A stretch of DNA of 64,000 bases, from positions 92,476,827 to 92,540,826 of the forward strand of contig CM060892.1 in the NCBI GenBank assembly GCA_030762935.1. The letters are read 5' to 3'. The notes beneath the pieces were generated by a model. The model searched no databases. It was not told the DNA's origin and saw nothing but the letters and a program-made list of their open reading frames with translations. Below are positions 20,246-33,340 of the stretch, in pieces (positions within the stretch are counted from its first letter, which is position 1; each line of letters starts with the position of its first letter). This stretch comes from Hymenopus coronatus. Lineage: Eukaryota > Arthropoda > Insecta > Mantodea > Hymenopodidae. The position numbers were made by a program, and so were the translations under genes.

Positions 20246-23066
20246 TTTTAAATTATTTTATTTTTATACAAATCATTTATTTCCGGTAAATCTTTGTAAC
20301 GAACTTCAACACAATTCTATAATATATTGTATTCGTGATCCAATGTATTATTTTCAGTGTCGTGAATATTTTTGTGGGTAAGCAAAATGGCATTTGGCAA
20401 TTAATGAAAAAATGAAAGATCATTCCATAAACTACGTTTAGGTAAATCCTCTGCTTAATAAATGTAAACAAATAAATTATATACGAAAATGTAAGGAAGG
20501 TTTATGTAAACTGCAATCAAATACATTAGTATATATGTAATATGGAAAATAGATATTTAATTCTATTCATTTTTAACGCAACCGTTTACCTTGAATTTTA
20601 TTTATACAACACAAATCTTCTAAACTTATTTTTCTTTCGGCCTGAAAGTGACATATTAATATCCCTATTCATTTAAAAATTAAGAAAAAGATAATCAATA
20701 TTAATCTGTTTCCTACGAACTTATGCGAAGACATCTGTAAGCATACCATAGAATGGCCGCCGATTTTCAATAATACAAAGTAAGTCTTTTTCATTTGATT
20801 TAAAGGCTAAATTTAAGAGTAGTTTAAGTTGAAAATTTAAACACAAAAGTTTATTCCCTTCAAAGCTGAGAAACTTTACTTTAGTAGCACTTGTAACTTG
20901 GATAGTAACAATTAACATAGAATGAATATTGTTACGCTTTATGTGCACAGAACCTCACAAAAACTTAGTCACAGAGTTATCCTGAAGTGAATTAAACAAA
21001 CGTAATATGCATTTTTCAGAATGTAGAATACTAGTTCAGGGAAACTTCTCCTATGTTGCTCCTAATTTTTCTGATTCAGAAATTCTGGAATCACAGTTTG
21101 TCCAAGTTAAAGGTTATCATTAATGTTGTATTCTGTTATCCTTAGTTTCACACTATAAACGCAAGTTCGAAGTTTCTATACCATATTCTGCATGCGTTTA
21201 CTGACGTTTTTAAGCCGACTCACGTTAGTGCTGTAGTATGCATTTTCCCAAATTGTTGAAAGTGTTTAAATTATTTAACGTTAACTTTTAGCCTTAGAAT
21301 AAAAAAGAATTTACCTGTGAGAGGAAAAAAGTACCGAAAATCATTTAAAGTATAATTAAAACCTAATGTCCGCAGTGATTCATTAAAACCAGAGCAGCAG
21401 GCTCTTTAAATTAATGTTTTTAGAGTGTTTTATTTATTAAGAGTTTCAATGTTAAAATGTAAAGTTTAAGTTAAGAATTTTATAAAATATGATTTAATTA
21501 GTAAAGTGTAAATATACTTAACCCTCTGGCAGACGTAATGCTGTTGTTACAATATCAGGCGCAATGTGTCTCAGAGATACCGTTTAAGTGATGTCTGAAA
21601 GGTTTTCTAAATGTGAACTTTTGTGCACACTTATTAAGTTTTAATTATATTTTAATGTTACATGATTTATTTTTCAAAGCATTACAGTTCCCTAAAGTAT
21701 TTTTCAAAAACTTTAGTTGCTTTCCGGCACACATTTCAAAATTATGACAATATTTTGACAACAGCCAAAACAGATTTAATTCCATATTTACACGGAAAGT
21801 GTTACATAAAACTACCTCTCTTTCTAAAGCCTACATTTTCTCCCAACGAGGAGCAGTTTCCCAAGAATACCGTGAAAATGTCTCTCAAGATCATCTAATT
21901 TACTTATTCCTTCGTGAGAAGATCTGTCATTGAATCTAGGCGGTGAAGAAGAAACTTTAATAGATTCATATTCATTACCAATCTATATATCTCTATTGCG
22001 TATCCATCTGTACCCCAAACTCTTATAGAGATAGCCTGCTGCTGCATAGGACTCATGTCGAATATAATTACTTACCAATGCTTTCATTTCTTATTTTGTT
22101 TCAAATTAGCACCTCTTTCACGGCTGAATGATTAGTATATGCGATGATTATTTCTAATCTGGTCACCTGTAGCTCGGTCTAGGATCACAAATTGCCAGAT
22201 TGAGGTTCGGTGCCCACAGAGACGGGATGGAGTAGCCCATTTCGAAACGTGTTACAGTATCTGATATCGTTCATTTCCTGCTAGTAGATAAATCAATGAA
22301 TGCTGAAAGACTGCAGATTGAAAAATTATGAATATATGAAAGGGCAGGGCTTCTACATTGAACACATTTGTAGATAATTTAAACATATTTCGAGTGACAG
22401 GAGGAGAGCCTGTTAATTCGATACAATTAAGATCTATCTTGTAATTCCCTACAATGAATTCTTAGTAATTCTAGTCTATTTATATTCATTGCATTTTCAA
22501 AACTCTGCATATTGTTATCCTGATTTTTGAACAAATGTTATACTTTTATTTGTAAAAGTACAAGGAGCTTTATTTACTAATCATATTATGAAATAGTAGT
22601 TTTATTGTTTACTTAATGAATTAGAACGATGCATATAATATCAATACATGTAATGAGCTACTTTTGGAACAGATTATACCCCAGCGTGTGCATGTTTACG
22701 CTACAAATTCCTCCCCACTTCCCTCTCTTTATACTTCTTACTGTTCTATGGGTTCGGAACAGTGTGCGCTTCGGAACTCATAACCGAGCATTAGTAATAA
22801 CATTAATCCAGTGTGCTAGTATTCCTAGATGGACCCCTAAATGGCAGACGAGTAAGAAAATTCTGTGATATAATTCTCTGCTACAGAAGTATCATGTTCT
22901 ATACCAGTAAACTCAGGAGAAACATCTGTGGTATCTGTGTCATATTGAGAGGAATGAGAATCATCTTCGAACAGGAGTTTGTCATAGGTTCAAAATCTTC
23001 TATATCACTTTCATCATCAAAATTTTCATTATTGTCTATATTATCACCCAACAGTGTTGCCAGGGC
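20246..23066. other. Anonymous AT-rich DNA, no gene recognised
   Basis: Nearly 2.8 kb with only short ORFs (up to 97 codons at 22813-23106, which runs into the K end and is not credible). A possible tRNA-like trace (CTGTAGCTCGGTCTAGGATC ... GAGGTTCGGTGCC) lies near 22165-22215 but has no body in common with the SINEs here. Confidence 0.45.
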
Positions 23067-23966
23067 TTTTTACTTTCTCTATACGCATTATGTACATAGT
23101 GTATAGAGAAGGTATTGCACTACCAAAAAATTCGATACCGAGATTTCACCGGAAATATATGTTTTAGGGTCCCCTGTATCCAAAAAAAATATTTTCAGAA
23201 AAAGGTCCGTGTGTCCGTGTGCTTGTGTGTGTGTGGGTGGGTGTGGGTGTGTGTGTCCGTGTGCTTTTGAACACGATAACTCAAAAACGAAAAGTCGGTA
23301 AAATACCAAACTTGGTACTTAAGTTTAGTATCTTCCAGGGATGCGACACGAAGATTTTGAGAAAAATCCCCCACCCCAAACTACCCTTTACATGAAACTT
23401 TTTTCGAAAATTTTGATTTTCCAGAAAATGGCTCTAACAATGTTGATTAAAATATTCTATATTTAAGATATTTATATGCCAAATAAAATGTATATTTTGA
23501 ATTTTCTGGGAATAACCTCTGAAGACTACTTTATTCTGAGTCAATTTTACGGTATTTTGTATAAGTGCTAAAACGCAGGAGATGCACAAAAACTTACCAC
23601 ACAACAAATGTAGAGCACTTTAAAACACAATTTATGTTATAAACAATTTTTTCGTGGAGTTGATTGTTTTTGAGATACTCCTTTTTTGTTTCAGCTATAA
23701 AATCTTATACTTTTCTCATACAGGACTTTAAGAACTCGTGTCATACAAAGAAAGGAACCTCAGTCACATAGCAAGCAGCTTTTGACTATCACTTTAACCT
23801 ATGGCACTCATTATTTCACTTCTACTAACAAGGAAGAAGGTAATAAGGCTATTTCAGCTAATTTTTTGTCGATTAGCAGGAAGTAAATAGAAGCATAAGT
23901 TTTTTAAAAATAATTTGTTGCAGAGATGTAGAGAAAGTCATGCGAATGGAACACATCACGTTTTTT
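23067..23966 (-). mobile_element. K repeat, best-preserved full copy
   Basis: Useful as a reference. It starts TTTTTACTTTCTCTATACGC and has a hairpin at 23073-23112: CTTTCTCTATACGC..ATGTACAT..GTGTATAGAGAAGG. Then come ATACCGAGATTTCACCGG, a GT-rich segment at 23205-23265, AACTCAAAAACGAAAAGTC, GATGCGACACGAAGATTTTG and GATGTAGAGAAAGTCATGCG. It ends GAACACATCACGTTTTTT. T-runs lie at both outer edges. About 900 bp; no ORF above 73 codons. Confidence 0.92.
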
Positions 23967-24193
23967 CAAGTTATTTGGGCTACACACATTGAATACTTGT
24001 TTCTTTGACATTCAATGCGCGAAAACGTGGCCAAGAAAAAAGGCCACAAAACAATGAGTTACCTGGGCGGGTGCAATGTATCTCACAGATAACTTTGCTT
24101 AATCAATAATTAACCAAGTAGCACTACAATGTGTTTTAGGAACTATAATGGCTTACATTTTCGCATAAACGGTTACGTCTGTATGATAGAAAA
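23967..24193. other. Short spacer between two K copies of opposite orientation
   Basis: About 230 bases of unrelated sequence; nothing recognised. Confidence 0.5.
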
Positions 24194-25032
24194 TCGGATG
24201 TGTCCAATTCACATGGCTTTCTCTACATCTCTGCTACAGATTATTGTTAAAATATTTATTGTTCTATTTACTTCATACTAGTAAAGAAAAAAGTAGAAAT
24301 GACCTTATTACTTGTTTCCATTTAAGAAGAAGAGAAAATAAAGAAGTAGATAAAGCGATAGTCAAAAGCTGATTGCTATGTGATTGAAGTTCCTTTGCTT
24401 GTATAGAACAAAATTGACAAACTCCCGTATGAGAAATGTTTAATCATTTTGAAGGTGAAACCAATAACAAGGAACATTTAAAAATTATAAATTCCTCGAA
24501 AAAATGTATATAAAATAAATATGTGTTTTCACGATATCTACATCTTCTATTACGTAAGTTTTTGGCTATCTTTACAGCTTACCAGATATGCAAAACTCAT
24601 ATAGAATAAAGATGTCTTCAGAGGCTATACCGAAAAAATTTAAGATATACATTTCATTTGTTATGTAAATATTTTTAATATACGATATTTTAGTTAAAAT
24701 CGTTAAAGCCATTTTCGAGAAAGTAAAAAATGTCTAATTTTCTCCATATAAAGGGTAGTTGGAATAGGGGGATTTTCTTGAAAATCTGCGTGTCGCATCT
24801 TTAGAAGATGTTAAACTTAAATACCAAGTTTAGTATTTTACGGACTTTTCGTTTTTGAGATATCCTGCCTACAGACAAAACACATACACACACGATAGAT
24901 ACACTCGGACATTTTTCTAATTGTTTTTATTAAGGCGTCTCAAATCACGTATTTCAGGTGAAATCTCAGTATCGAAATTTTGGGTTCAATACAACACCTT
25001 CTCTATACATAGCACGTGGATAGTCTTCTACA
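24194..25032 (+). mobile_element. K repeat, nearly complete
   Basis: Begins GGATGTGTCCAATTCACATG followed by GCTTTCTCTACATCTCTG. It continues colinearly through GAAACCAATAACAAGGAAC, GGTAGTTGGAATAGGGGGAT, CTTTTCGTTTTTGAG and AGGTGAAATCTCAGTATCG. It ends CCTTCTCTATACATAGCACG with a partial hairpin. It faces the copy at 23067 across a 227-bp spacer. Confidence 0.88.
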
Positions 25033-25284
25033 GACTTCTCCCTTTTATGTTTTGGTGCGTTTGGTCCATTTATTAACCATTTTTGTTGACAATAAAACAC
25101 GGGTAAAATAACACTAAATACTGAGACGACTTAAGACAGTACTAAATTTATCCTGTGAGCTTACAGGTGTATAAAGTTTTCTTTTAGAAAAGTTCCTACT
25201 GTATTTCCACCGAATTTTATGAACAAAAATACTGAATACGAAAGAAAAATACGGTTAAACGAAAACTAAAATGCCAAATGATTA

Positions 25285-25740
25285 TTATGAAGAAAATACT
25301 CCCACTCCAAACTACAATTTATATGGAAAATAATTACAAATTTCTTTTTATTTTTCAAAAATGGTAAAACGATTGTATCTGTAAATAATAGTATAGGACA
25401 TTTTCTTGAAAAAAATACCAATAACGAGGAGTATCTTTGATATGATTAACTCCACCAAAATGTATAAATGTGTTTCAACCCGATCTACATTTTTGTATAC
25501 TTAAGTTTTGTCTATTTCTTACTGTTTACAAATAAAGAGTTATTTAAAGGCTATATTCAGAATATTCAAGATATACTTTCTTTGCCATGTAAACATATTT
25601 AAAATACGTTTTAATCACAATCGTTAGTCATTTTTGACAAAATCAAAGGTTTCGAATATTTTTCCACAAAAAAAGTAACTTGGGGTGGGAGATTTTTACT
25701 GAAAATCTTCGTGTTGCAAGTTAAACTCATGTATAAATTT
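25285..25740 (+). mobile_element. K repeat fragments, rearranged
   Basis: 25285-25380 reads as a reverse-strand K piece (CCCACTCCAAACTAC, then TTTTTCAAAAATGG). It is followed from about 25400 by a forward piece: ATACCAATAACGAGGAGTAT, TAAACATATTTAAAATACG, GGTGGGAGATTTTTAC, CTTCGTGTTGCAAG. The inversion makes a small fold-back. Both pieces are truncated. Confidence 0.6.
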
Positions 25741-26239
25741 AAAATGAAGCTCAGAAAAGTATTTTATTATAAACTTTAGCAACCAGGATTGCAGCAGCAA
25801 TAATAATAATAATAATAATAACAAAAAATAATAAAAGCCCATAATTACTTCAAAATATATAAACTATCTTTGCTTCTAGTGCCAATGGTATAGCATACAC
25901 ATCTAGAAGAAGCTAACGCACGCAAAAAACAAATGAATAACACAGAGAAGAATAACCATAAAAAGTACCGCAGTGACAAAATAAATGCACTAATAAAGAA
26001 AGAGAAAACACACGGATAACACGTTCCGCTTGGGACTTATAAACAACATCAGCATGGCATTCAGTCATAATGAAATGAAATTTCTCAGTAAAAGAATGAA
26101 GCATAACATAACCATAATTAAAAAAGAAGGTTCAAAACATGTTAAACTTTGGAGAGAGAATATTATTACAATAATACTTACAAACACTGAATGAATAAAA
26201 TCAAGACAAAATTCACAGTCTTAATATTTGTAAAAAAGT
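25741..26239. other. Anonymous DNA with a short (AAT)n
   Basis: An (AAT)n tract at 25798-25820. Otherwise a 63-codon reverse frame (25913-26104) with no recognisable motif. Confidence 0.45.
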
Positions 26240-26620
26240 AGGTATGTTCCATTCACATTATTTCCCCCATATATCAACAAACTATTTATTCCTGCAAAAG
26301 TTTATTTATCTCTTTACTTCATGCTTATCGAAATAGCCTTAGCAGATATTTTTTTACTTAATTCTTATAAATTTGCGGGAAATAAGGAGTACTCTAGCCT
26401 AAATCGACGATCAAATGTTTTAAAATGTGGTCGCTTTGTGATGGTCTCTATGTGATGCAATTGAAATGTCCTTTTCTTTGCAGATCAGGATAAAAAAAAA
26501 ACGTGTATAACGACTTCCCATTCGAAAAAGTATTGGACATTTTAAAACCAATAATAAGGAATGTAGATGAAGTATCTCGTAACCCAATTCAACATAAAAC
26601 ACGGAGAATAGTGATGATAA
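26240..26620 (+). mobile_element. K repeat, degenerate 5' half
   Basis: GTTCCATTCACATTATTTCC matches the K start. Then TACTTCATGCTTATCGAAAT, GAAATAAGGAGTACTCTAGC, AACCAATAATAAGGAATGTA and TTCAACATAAAACACGG follow, after which similarity fades. No right end. Confidence 0.6.
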
Positions 26621-29600
26621 ACTTACTCAGTCAAAGCAGATTACCCCAAAGAATGCATACATGGCTCAAGAAAATTGTCATATCTCTGAAATGTGAATCG
26701 AGTACTAATGAAGTCATAAATAAACAAAATCAACATAAGTATTTAGTATAAGTGTATAAGGAAGTAGTATAAGGAATCTATTCCCTTAAATTGCTCCTTG
26801 CAAGCTATAAATACACACCTGTTACTGCATACCAAAGTCCTACTTCCATCTCATCTGCGGATTATCAGCTCTTTCAAGATATAAAATATCATAACCGAAG
26901 GATAGTGCATATCTACAACGATAGTTCAGCTTCTGCTGAGAATCTTAGATGTGCAAAAGTATGTTCTGATCACAAAGTACTCACATTATTCTGTTTTCTC
27001 ATGTGAATGTTTCGAAGGTTTACCACACATAATGAAGAAATTTCGAATTGTTACTTAATAATTATTCCTCTGAGCCTAATTTGACCACAAAGGATGAACC
27101 GTTAAAAAACCTTAGTTTAAAAATTACAATCTTATTCCAGAAGGTATTATTTGCAGACAAATGGATGGAAATGAACGAGCAGATGAAGAAAACAATTCAT
27201 ACCTCATCACAACCTATTCCAGATCTCTCTAGTAGCTGAGGGAAACAGTATTTCAACAGACCTTACTCAGCATTTTTAAATTGATCCAAATAATCCTGCA
27301 CTTTTTAAAAGTTAGGTACCTCAAATTAGAAAATGTTGTAATATCAGTTTATAAATTAAACTAATAATGATAACCTTCTTTAAAATTAATACTACATCAT
27401 ACTCCTTAAAATAGACACCATCTTGTAGTAATAATCAAAGCAATGAGTATCTAAACAACTATTAATTATGTACATTTGATAAATACTGCATTCATATTTA
27501 ATGTATGTATTCACTATTTTTCGTAGAAACTCTAAATAATATAATTGAAACCCCAAAAGAAGAAAACAGGTTTATTAAATATATGTATGTGGACTGTCTC
27601 CATCTCTTATATAACAACAAATAGGTAACTTAATGACATCACAGTAATTTCATTCCTTACCTATCCTTATCTGGTTGATTACTGTACAGAATTTCAAATA
27701 TAATAAAGTTATATTAGTATTTCAGAAAACTAAATATTCAGCAGTCCAAACAAAACAGATACTGAAATCAGATCGAGCTTCGAAAGTCAATTTGTTAAGT
27801 CTATCAAAATATAATTAATAAGGTCGGTTTTAACACATTGCAACTTAAATTTTATTTTTAATAAAGTGCTTTGAAGGGCCCATCACCTAATCCCGAGCGT
27901 TGGATTTAAATAAGAATAAATCGAAATTATCTCCCTAAGTTATACTCTATCGTAGTTTTACTCAGTTCATTATTACATTGAGGATGCTTTTGAATCGAAC
28001 ATCTCGATGTTCGAGTCGTATTTAGAGTAATGGGTATTGCCCATTTTACATACAGTTGCATGTAAGAGAGAGCGATAAACCCTCGCTAATGGACACAATA
28101 TCGAGTGAGAGCTCTATCTAATTCAAGATTATGTAGATGTCCATATGCGAAACGTAAATACCAATACAAGAGAGATAACTGGACAATTCTTCTACCAATC
28201 ATAACCCTTTAGTGTGTATTTGTGTGTACGTTACGGGATGTATTCCACATTGCAGCCTTGGATCTATTGTCCATCCGACTCCTGGAGGAAGGGCTGAATT
28301 GAGTGTAATTTTAGAGGCTGGTCGACATCCGGACAGGGAGGGAGCCGTTGTGGAGTTTCCGTAACAATTCACAAGCAGTTCATCCAAAGCACCAGGATCC
28401 CGTGGTTCAGTCCCGTATAGACCATCTGGGGCTGCAGACAACCACCAATGACATCCCGCCGCCAAGATTTGTATTTCTAGTGCCCAGTCAACCCCACAAA
28501 ATGGCGCCTCTGCCGCAGTTCTCGTCGGCACTTATAAACCTGAAAGAAACCGGTATGGATGAAGTAAAGATGAAATGAAGGAAGTTGGTAGTATGAAGAA
28601 TCCTTTCCAGTATTTGCCTAGAGACCCGGGAAAGACCCTAAGACACATGAGGCAGAGACGTCGGTCGCGAGGAACACATCCCACGATCTCCCAAATGTGC
28701 CAGACTAAACAACTGAGCCACCTGGCCCGAATATAGTAGTTATACTAAACTATACAAGATTGATTACGCATTTCATATGCAAAATATTGTATCTTGCAAC
28801 AACACTGAAGATATTATCGTTCTCTTTTACCGCGTAGCTGTTCATATAGTACACACTAGTAACCGAGCGTCGAGCAAGCTTGGTCTATTTGCTTTAATCA
28901 AAGGACAACAAATTGGTGACGCCTGGGTTAAAAGGTCACAGTTATTGCTTACTGGAGGCCTAATATCATCACTAAAGTTGAGAGGTTCGTGCGGTTCGTC
29001 ATCAGATTGCGACTGTTGTATATAGCTGTATGTCCGGTGTCTGTATCGAGTTCCGACGTACGCAAAGCGTATATCTGCAATGGAGAAATGCAACACTCCG
29101 TGACGACAGACAGGCAGATAAATAGTGTGTGTGTTCCCAGTTGCATTTCTTTTGTGTGCAGTATCTTTAGCGGCTTACCTGTCTACCCACCTATGCATGC
29201 TGTTGAGTCAAAGTGCATTTCGCATCACACTTTTTAGCCATCACCTAGTTATTTATAGGATATGCGGCTTAAACTTGTCTACCTTTTCTAGCCGCTTCTT
29301 TTACAGTCCTACAAATATCTCGGACGTCTCAAAATTATTTGAACTGCTAAACATCTTCAATATGCAGTTCGTTATAAATCAGGATGATTAAAAAATATTT
29401 CCACAAGGATTGGAGATTGATTTCTTACATCGAAACAGGAAAATATGTTCATATAAACATATGCCCCAAGTCTTTTGTTTTAGAATGAAAATATTTTAAA
29501 GTTACTCAATCTATTTTCAGATTATTAGGAGGTGATTAGCACAAACACAACTCGTAGAAATTCCCCAAAATATCCTCCTCTTACAAATATCCTCCTCCTA

Positions 29601-29945
29601 CGTCTGAACACGCATGCATGAAGCATGAGCTACTATCGATTAAAAGTTTCTTCATCGAAGGTGTGTGATGGATAATACAATCGTTTATAATGCACCAAAG
29701 ATAAAAATACAATGGATTGGGGTCGGAGAAACATGCTGGAAATCAGTCTGGTCCTCCTCTACCTATCCATTTGTCATGGTTGATACAAGCCAATAACGAA
29801 ACTAAAATGAGATGAAGCCCATTATGCATACATCAAAGGTAAAGCGCATGTTAACCATTAAGAATAACACAATAATATATATATTAGAAAGACGTAAAGA
29901 ACATAAAAGCGACTCACCAGGCAAACTATTTATGCAGGATACATG

Positions 29946-29991
<46 letters not shown>

Positions 29992-31059
29992 AAGATTTAC
30001 ATATGATGCAGAAAACGCCAAAACTATTCACAAGAAAAACTGAAAAAATCTAGTCACAAAAAAATGATTTTTCAACGACAGAGTTTTATGATCCACTTTC
30101 TGTTCATGCTGTCAATGGGAAAAATTGAATTTCCTTCACTCAGTACACCCATAATTTTTTGTGTCTTACTGTACGTGTATGTGTGCATAAACTATATTAT
30201 ATTTATTATTGCAGATGTAACGCTAATAGTTGAATTTTACAAATTAAATATTAAATAAAATTTTCATTTCATTGCTTTATTAATACTTACGATTTAATTC
30301 ATGAAGGTACCAGTTATTTATTTGTTTGAAAACGTACAAAACGCGTGGGTAATCGATAGCCAGTGTGCCACCAAAGATGACTTTGCTGCTAATCGGCATT
30401 CTAAACTACTGATGATAATTCTATTTTCATCCCAAGTACAATATGATGATTTGGAATGAATTGCCTTTATTACTAATGTATTTAATGTATTCTCTATTCA
30501 ATTGTTATGGCTTTTTAAAAAAAGCTTTCTTTGAAACGGTTAAAAATGATGACTTTAGCTTCCGCTGTTAATTACCAACTTATGTAACGTATGGGGCCTT
30601 AAACGGGGTGCAGACTGTAAAAGGTGAATGCCGTATATCTCCATTCGTGCTAATATAATTATATTGTTTCACTCGGGTCAAGTCCACTTTAGCAGAAGTA
30701 AGTGTACCATGCACGCTTTCAAGTGAAAGCCTATGTTAGAAGCTGTATTTAAATCTCGGAAATACTTGTTTATTGCAGACACTACAGCCGTTATGGTTAA
30801 CCTAATTAGTTAAAATTACATGTGTTACAATTAATTAATTGCTACTTTGAAATGTTATGTATGCATAAAAAATGTAATTTGAGCTTTGAGAATTAAATTA
30901 CTTATAACATTATTATATGTAATATTTATAAAATAATTATTTTTGGTTGAAAGGAATCAGTTTCGATCAACTGTAAAACGACAGTTAACTACAGAATCAC
31001 AATTATGTGATAAAGTTCTATACCCTTTGCAAGACAACGAGCAAAAATGAATAGCGATT
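26621..31059. other. Long anonymous interval, no gene recognised
   Basis: About 4.4 kb. The GC-richer block at 28200-28760 has a 110-codon reverse frame (28199-28531). It ends with a possible tRNA-like head on the reverse strand (CCAGGTGGCTCAGTTGTTTA near 28735-28700) whose box B is poor, so it may be an unrelated SINE. A second GC-richer block at 28790-29240 has overlapping 80-codon frames on both strands, none recognised. A (TA)n tract lies at 29948-29989. The rest is AT-rich. Confidence 0.4.
29948..29989. repeat. Microsatellite (TA)n
   Basis: About 21 uninterrupted TA units. Confidence 0.97.
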
Positions 31060-31575
31060 TTCATTTGAAAAAAAAAGGAATTCAAAATGATAATAAAGAA
31101 CATCTCGGAAATGATTAACGCTACACAAAATTTATTGCACAGTAAGTCTTTACACAAATGTACTTTTTTCTTTAATAATTCTTAGGATAGACAACATGGC
31201 TTTATAGATATTCTCAAAACATTCATTCATACATCTGATTTGTAGTCCAAATATGCTTAATACATTGTGTTTTAATAAAAGCTGTAAAAGACATTTTGAT
31301 ATTTTTCCATGTCAGAAGTATGAATTGGAGAATTTTCTTTAATATCTTTGTGTCTCATCTTTGAAGTGTATTAACTTACACAACAAGTTTATCCGAAGTT
31401 CCGTTTTAAAGCTTTGCTGTACAGAAACACAACTCTAAAACAAATAAACAAACACACACACACACACACACATCAGAATCTTTTTATAGAAGTGCCTCTC
31501 TTGAATTCGGGGGGGGAGGGAGTTTGAAGCTATGTATTTCCGGTAAAATCTGGGAACCGAATATTTAGGTAAATA
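31060..31575 (+). mobile_element. K repeat, degenerate 3' half
   Basis: Colinear with K from AACATCTCGGAAATGATTAA through CTTTGTGTCTCATCTTTGAAG, a (CA)n tract at 31450-31472, and TATTTCCGGTAAAATCTGGG. The terminal hairpin is missing. A G-run at 31510 replaces the usual GGGACC segment. Confidence 0.65.
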
Positions 31576-31779
31576 ACAGTAGTTTCTTAGGTTGTTCACA
31601 AAATAAAGCAATGGATTGGGTGTCCTTAAAACTCAATTAAAACGCTGATATTGTGGCAACTTTAATTAAAGAAAACCAAAGATAAGACTTTTCCATACTC
31701 TGTCGTAAAAATAAAATCTCATATGTCCTAATCGCAAGATCTTCTCTGCCTGTTCTGCAACAAACATTCTTACAAAATA

Positions 31780-32352
31780 GTAAATGAAAATATATTAAAC
31801 AATTGGTGTTTTAATCGGAATTGCTAGTCAGTTTTGATAAAATCAAAATGTTCGAAAATGTTTTTCAGTGAAGTGTAGTTTCGGGTGGAAGGATTTTATT
31901 GAAAGTCTTCGTGAGGAAACTTGGAAGATGTTGAACTTGAATATCAAGTTTGATGCCTTTCGTTTTTGAGTTATGCACAGACCCATGGAAACATACTCGG
32001 AAAATGTTCTAAATATCGTTTTCTTTCAGGGGATTACAAAATTAGTATTTCTACTAGGATTTTGTTTATAGTGTTTAACGCCCGCTTTTACCTCTTGTGG
32101 CAATACAGGCGATGATGACACTGATGATAGATGGAATGAAGATGGAGCACCGGTGGAATGTGATGGCGGGGGAAACTGTAGAACGCCCCTGCTCCGCTTT
32201 GTCCACCACAAATCACACATGCGGTCGTTTGGAGTCGAGATTAAAGGCAAGTGGTCTAACCACACGGCCACGGCGCAGTGAGTAAGATCTTGGTATCGAT
32301 TTTTTGGGTGGAACTCAATACCTATTATGTACGTGGTAGAGAAAGTAATAGG
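31780..32352 (+). mobile_element. K repeat, 3' half, carrying a SINE A insertion
   Basis: GTTTTAATCGGAATTGCTAG, AATCAAAATGTTCGAAAATG, CTTTCGTTTTTGAGTTATG, then an interruption by a reverse-strand SINE A at about 32060-32282. It resumes CTTGGTATCGATTTTTTGGG and ends TACGTGGTAGAGAAAGTAA, a proper K right end. Confidence 0.8.
32060..32282 (-). mobile_element. SINE A nested in a K repeat, core shortened
   Basis: Reverse strand: GCGCCGTGGCCGTGTGGTTA (head, box A), AAGCGGAGCAGGGGCG, a shortened core (GTTCTACAGTTTCCCCCGCC), ATCACATTCCACCGGTGC and AAGCGGGCGTTAAACACTAT. The core TTTTCTCCGGGTACTCC has been partly deleted. The box B region is damaged (TCTCGACTCCAAACG). Possible 10-bp flanking duplication TAGGATTTTG / TAAGATCTTG. 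Confidence 0.85.
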
Positions 32353-33029
32353 CCGTCATGCAAAACACCAGTAGATAACGACTTTGATATAAAGCTTTCA
32401 TTAACATAATTGAGTTACCTAATTTTTATATTAACCGGAGAGCATCTGCAATTAGTTATTTAGCTCAACATTCTCCGAGTATTCTCAGTAGATAGATCTG
32501 AATTTTCTACTCAGAATAAATGGGAAAATACTTTTATCTGAACTGAACTTTTATCTGGGGTAGGTGTTGTAGAAAGTCATTCTTCTCTTCTACACTGATT
32601 ATAGTTTGGGAATCTCCTGGAGTCTATACATAATCTATCCATAAACCTCTGACTAGATGAATCATTCCATCAGATGGTCTGAAAGCGGTGTATGCTTGTA
32701 TGCTTAGTTGTGAGCAGATTGAACCGCCGCGCCTCGGGCAGCCTTGATAACCAGGTGTGTACACAGCTTTGCAATCCCGGACTCCTGAGGGCCACTAAGC
32801 ACTTGCATATGCTGGCATGCTTTACTTACAGCTTCATCAAACATTAGGTTCTTCTTATCGTTAAAACACTCATCACCCAAGATGACGTAGATCCTAAGAT
32901 GGAAGAAAACTTTGTTTCGCAATTTCAACCTAAATACACTTCTAGAACACCATTGAATTAAAAAGTAGAATTCTTAAAACGGAATATGCTAGCGTTTGCC
33001 TAAGAACTTAGTACACTGGGAGTGAAATA
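32353..33029. other. Interval containing one possible exon
   Basis: Mostly anonymous; see the entry at 32704-32928. No repeats recognised. Confidence 0.4.
32704..32928 (-). CDS. Possible coding exon or decayed coding fragment, unknown
   Basis: A reverse-strand open frame of about 74 codons in GC-richer DNA than its surroundings. Readable pieces are 'LRIYVILGDECFNDKKNLMF', 'DEAVSKACQHMQVLSG' and 'GIAKLCTHLVIKAARG'. A strong donor-like GAAGCT/GTAAGT lies inside at 32830/32829, which would end an exon after 'MFDEA'. The same bases on the + strand read TTTACTTACAG, like an acceptor. I do not recognise the protein. Residue composition is more gene-like than in most frames here, but a chance frame or decayed retroelement cannot be excluded. 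Confidence 0.25.
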   Translation of the reverse strand: MKLRNKVFFHLRIYVILGDECFNDKKNLMFDEAVSKACQHMQVLSGPQESGIAKLCTHLVIKAARGAAVQSAHN

Positions 33030-33340
33030 TCGACTACAATAGGTCAAAAAATCGAAAATTGCTTTTTCATAGCAAATAGATGTTGGAACCTTTCGGCATC
33101 TATAGAGATTCAACATTTAGCTGTTCCCAGGTGGCCTCGGGCTCTGTTTCCTAGCATAATATTTCATATAACAATAATTTTCTCAAAACTACGTTCCACG
33201 CTTTGAAAATGTTCCATGAGTCTCATATTTTGTTTAAATACAACTAAAATTCCCCAGAATGTGCAGAAGTATGTATTGTAATATTAAAAATGAAACAAAC
33301 TGTCCCAACACCAATTTTGTTGTTTTAGAAACATATATTA
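33030..33340 (+). repeat. Repeat H, copy 2
   Basis: Partner of 10370-10690. Shared pieces include GGTCAAAAAATCGAAAATTG, ATAGAGATTCAACATTTAGC, TTTTCTCAAAACTACG and TTTTGTTTAAATACAACTAA. Same orientation, no ORF, ends undefined. Confidence 0.65.

Noticed and set aside
22150..22215. tRNA-like head near CTGTAGCTCGGTCTAGGATC
   Set aside because: Only loose resemblance to boxes A and B; no body shared with the other SINEs.
23067..23966. K as a Helitron (3' hairpin)
   Set aside because: The terminal hairpin is suggestive, but I see no 5' TC / 3' CTRR ends or A-T insertion sites, and the two ends are inverted repeats, which argues against it.
28199..28531. 110-codon reverse ORF as a gene
   Set aside because: It overlaps an open frame on the other strand and has no domain I recognise; the region may be an unrelated SINE or other repeat.
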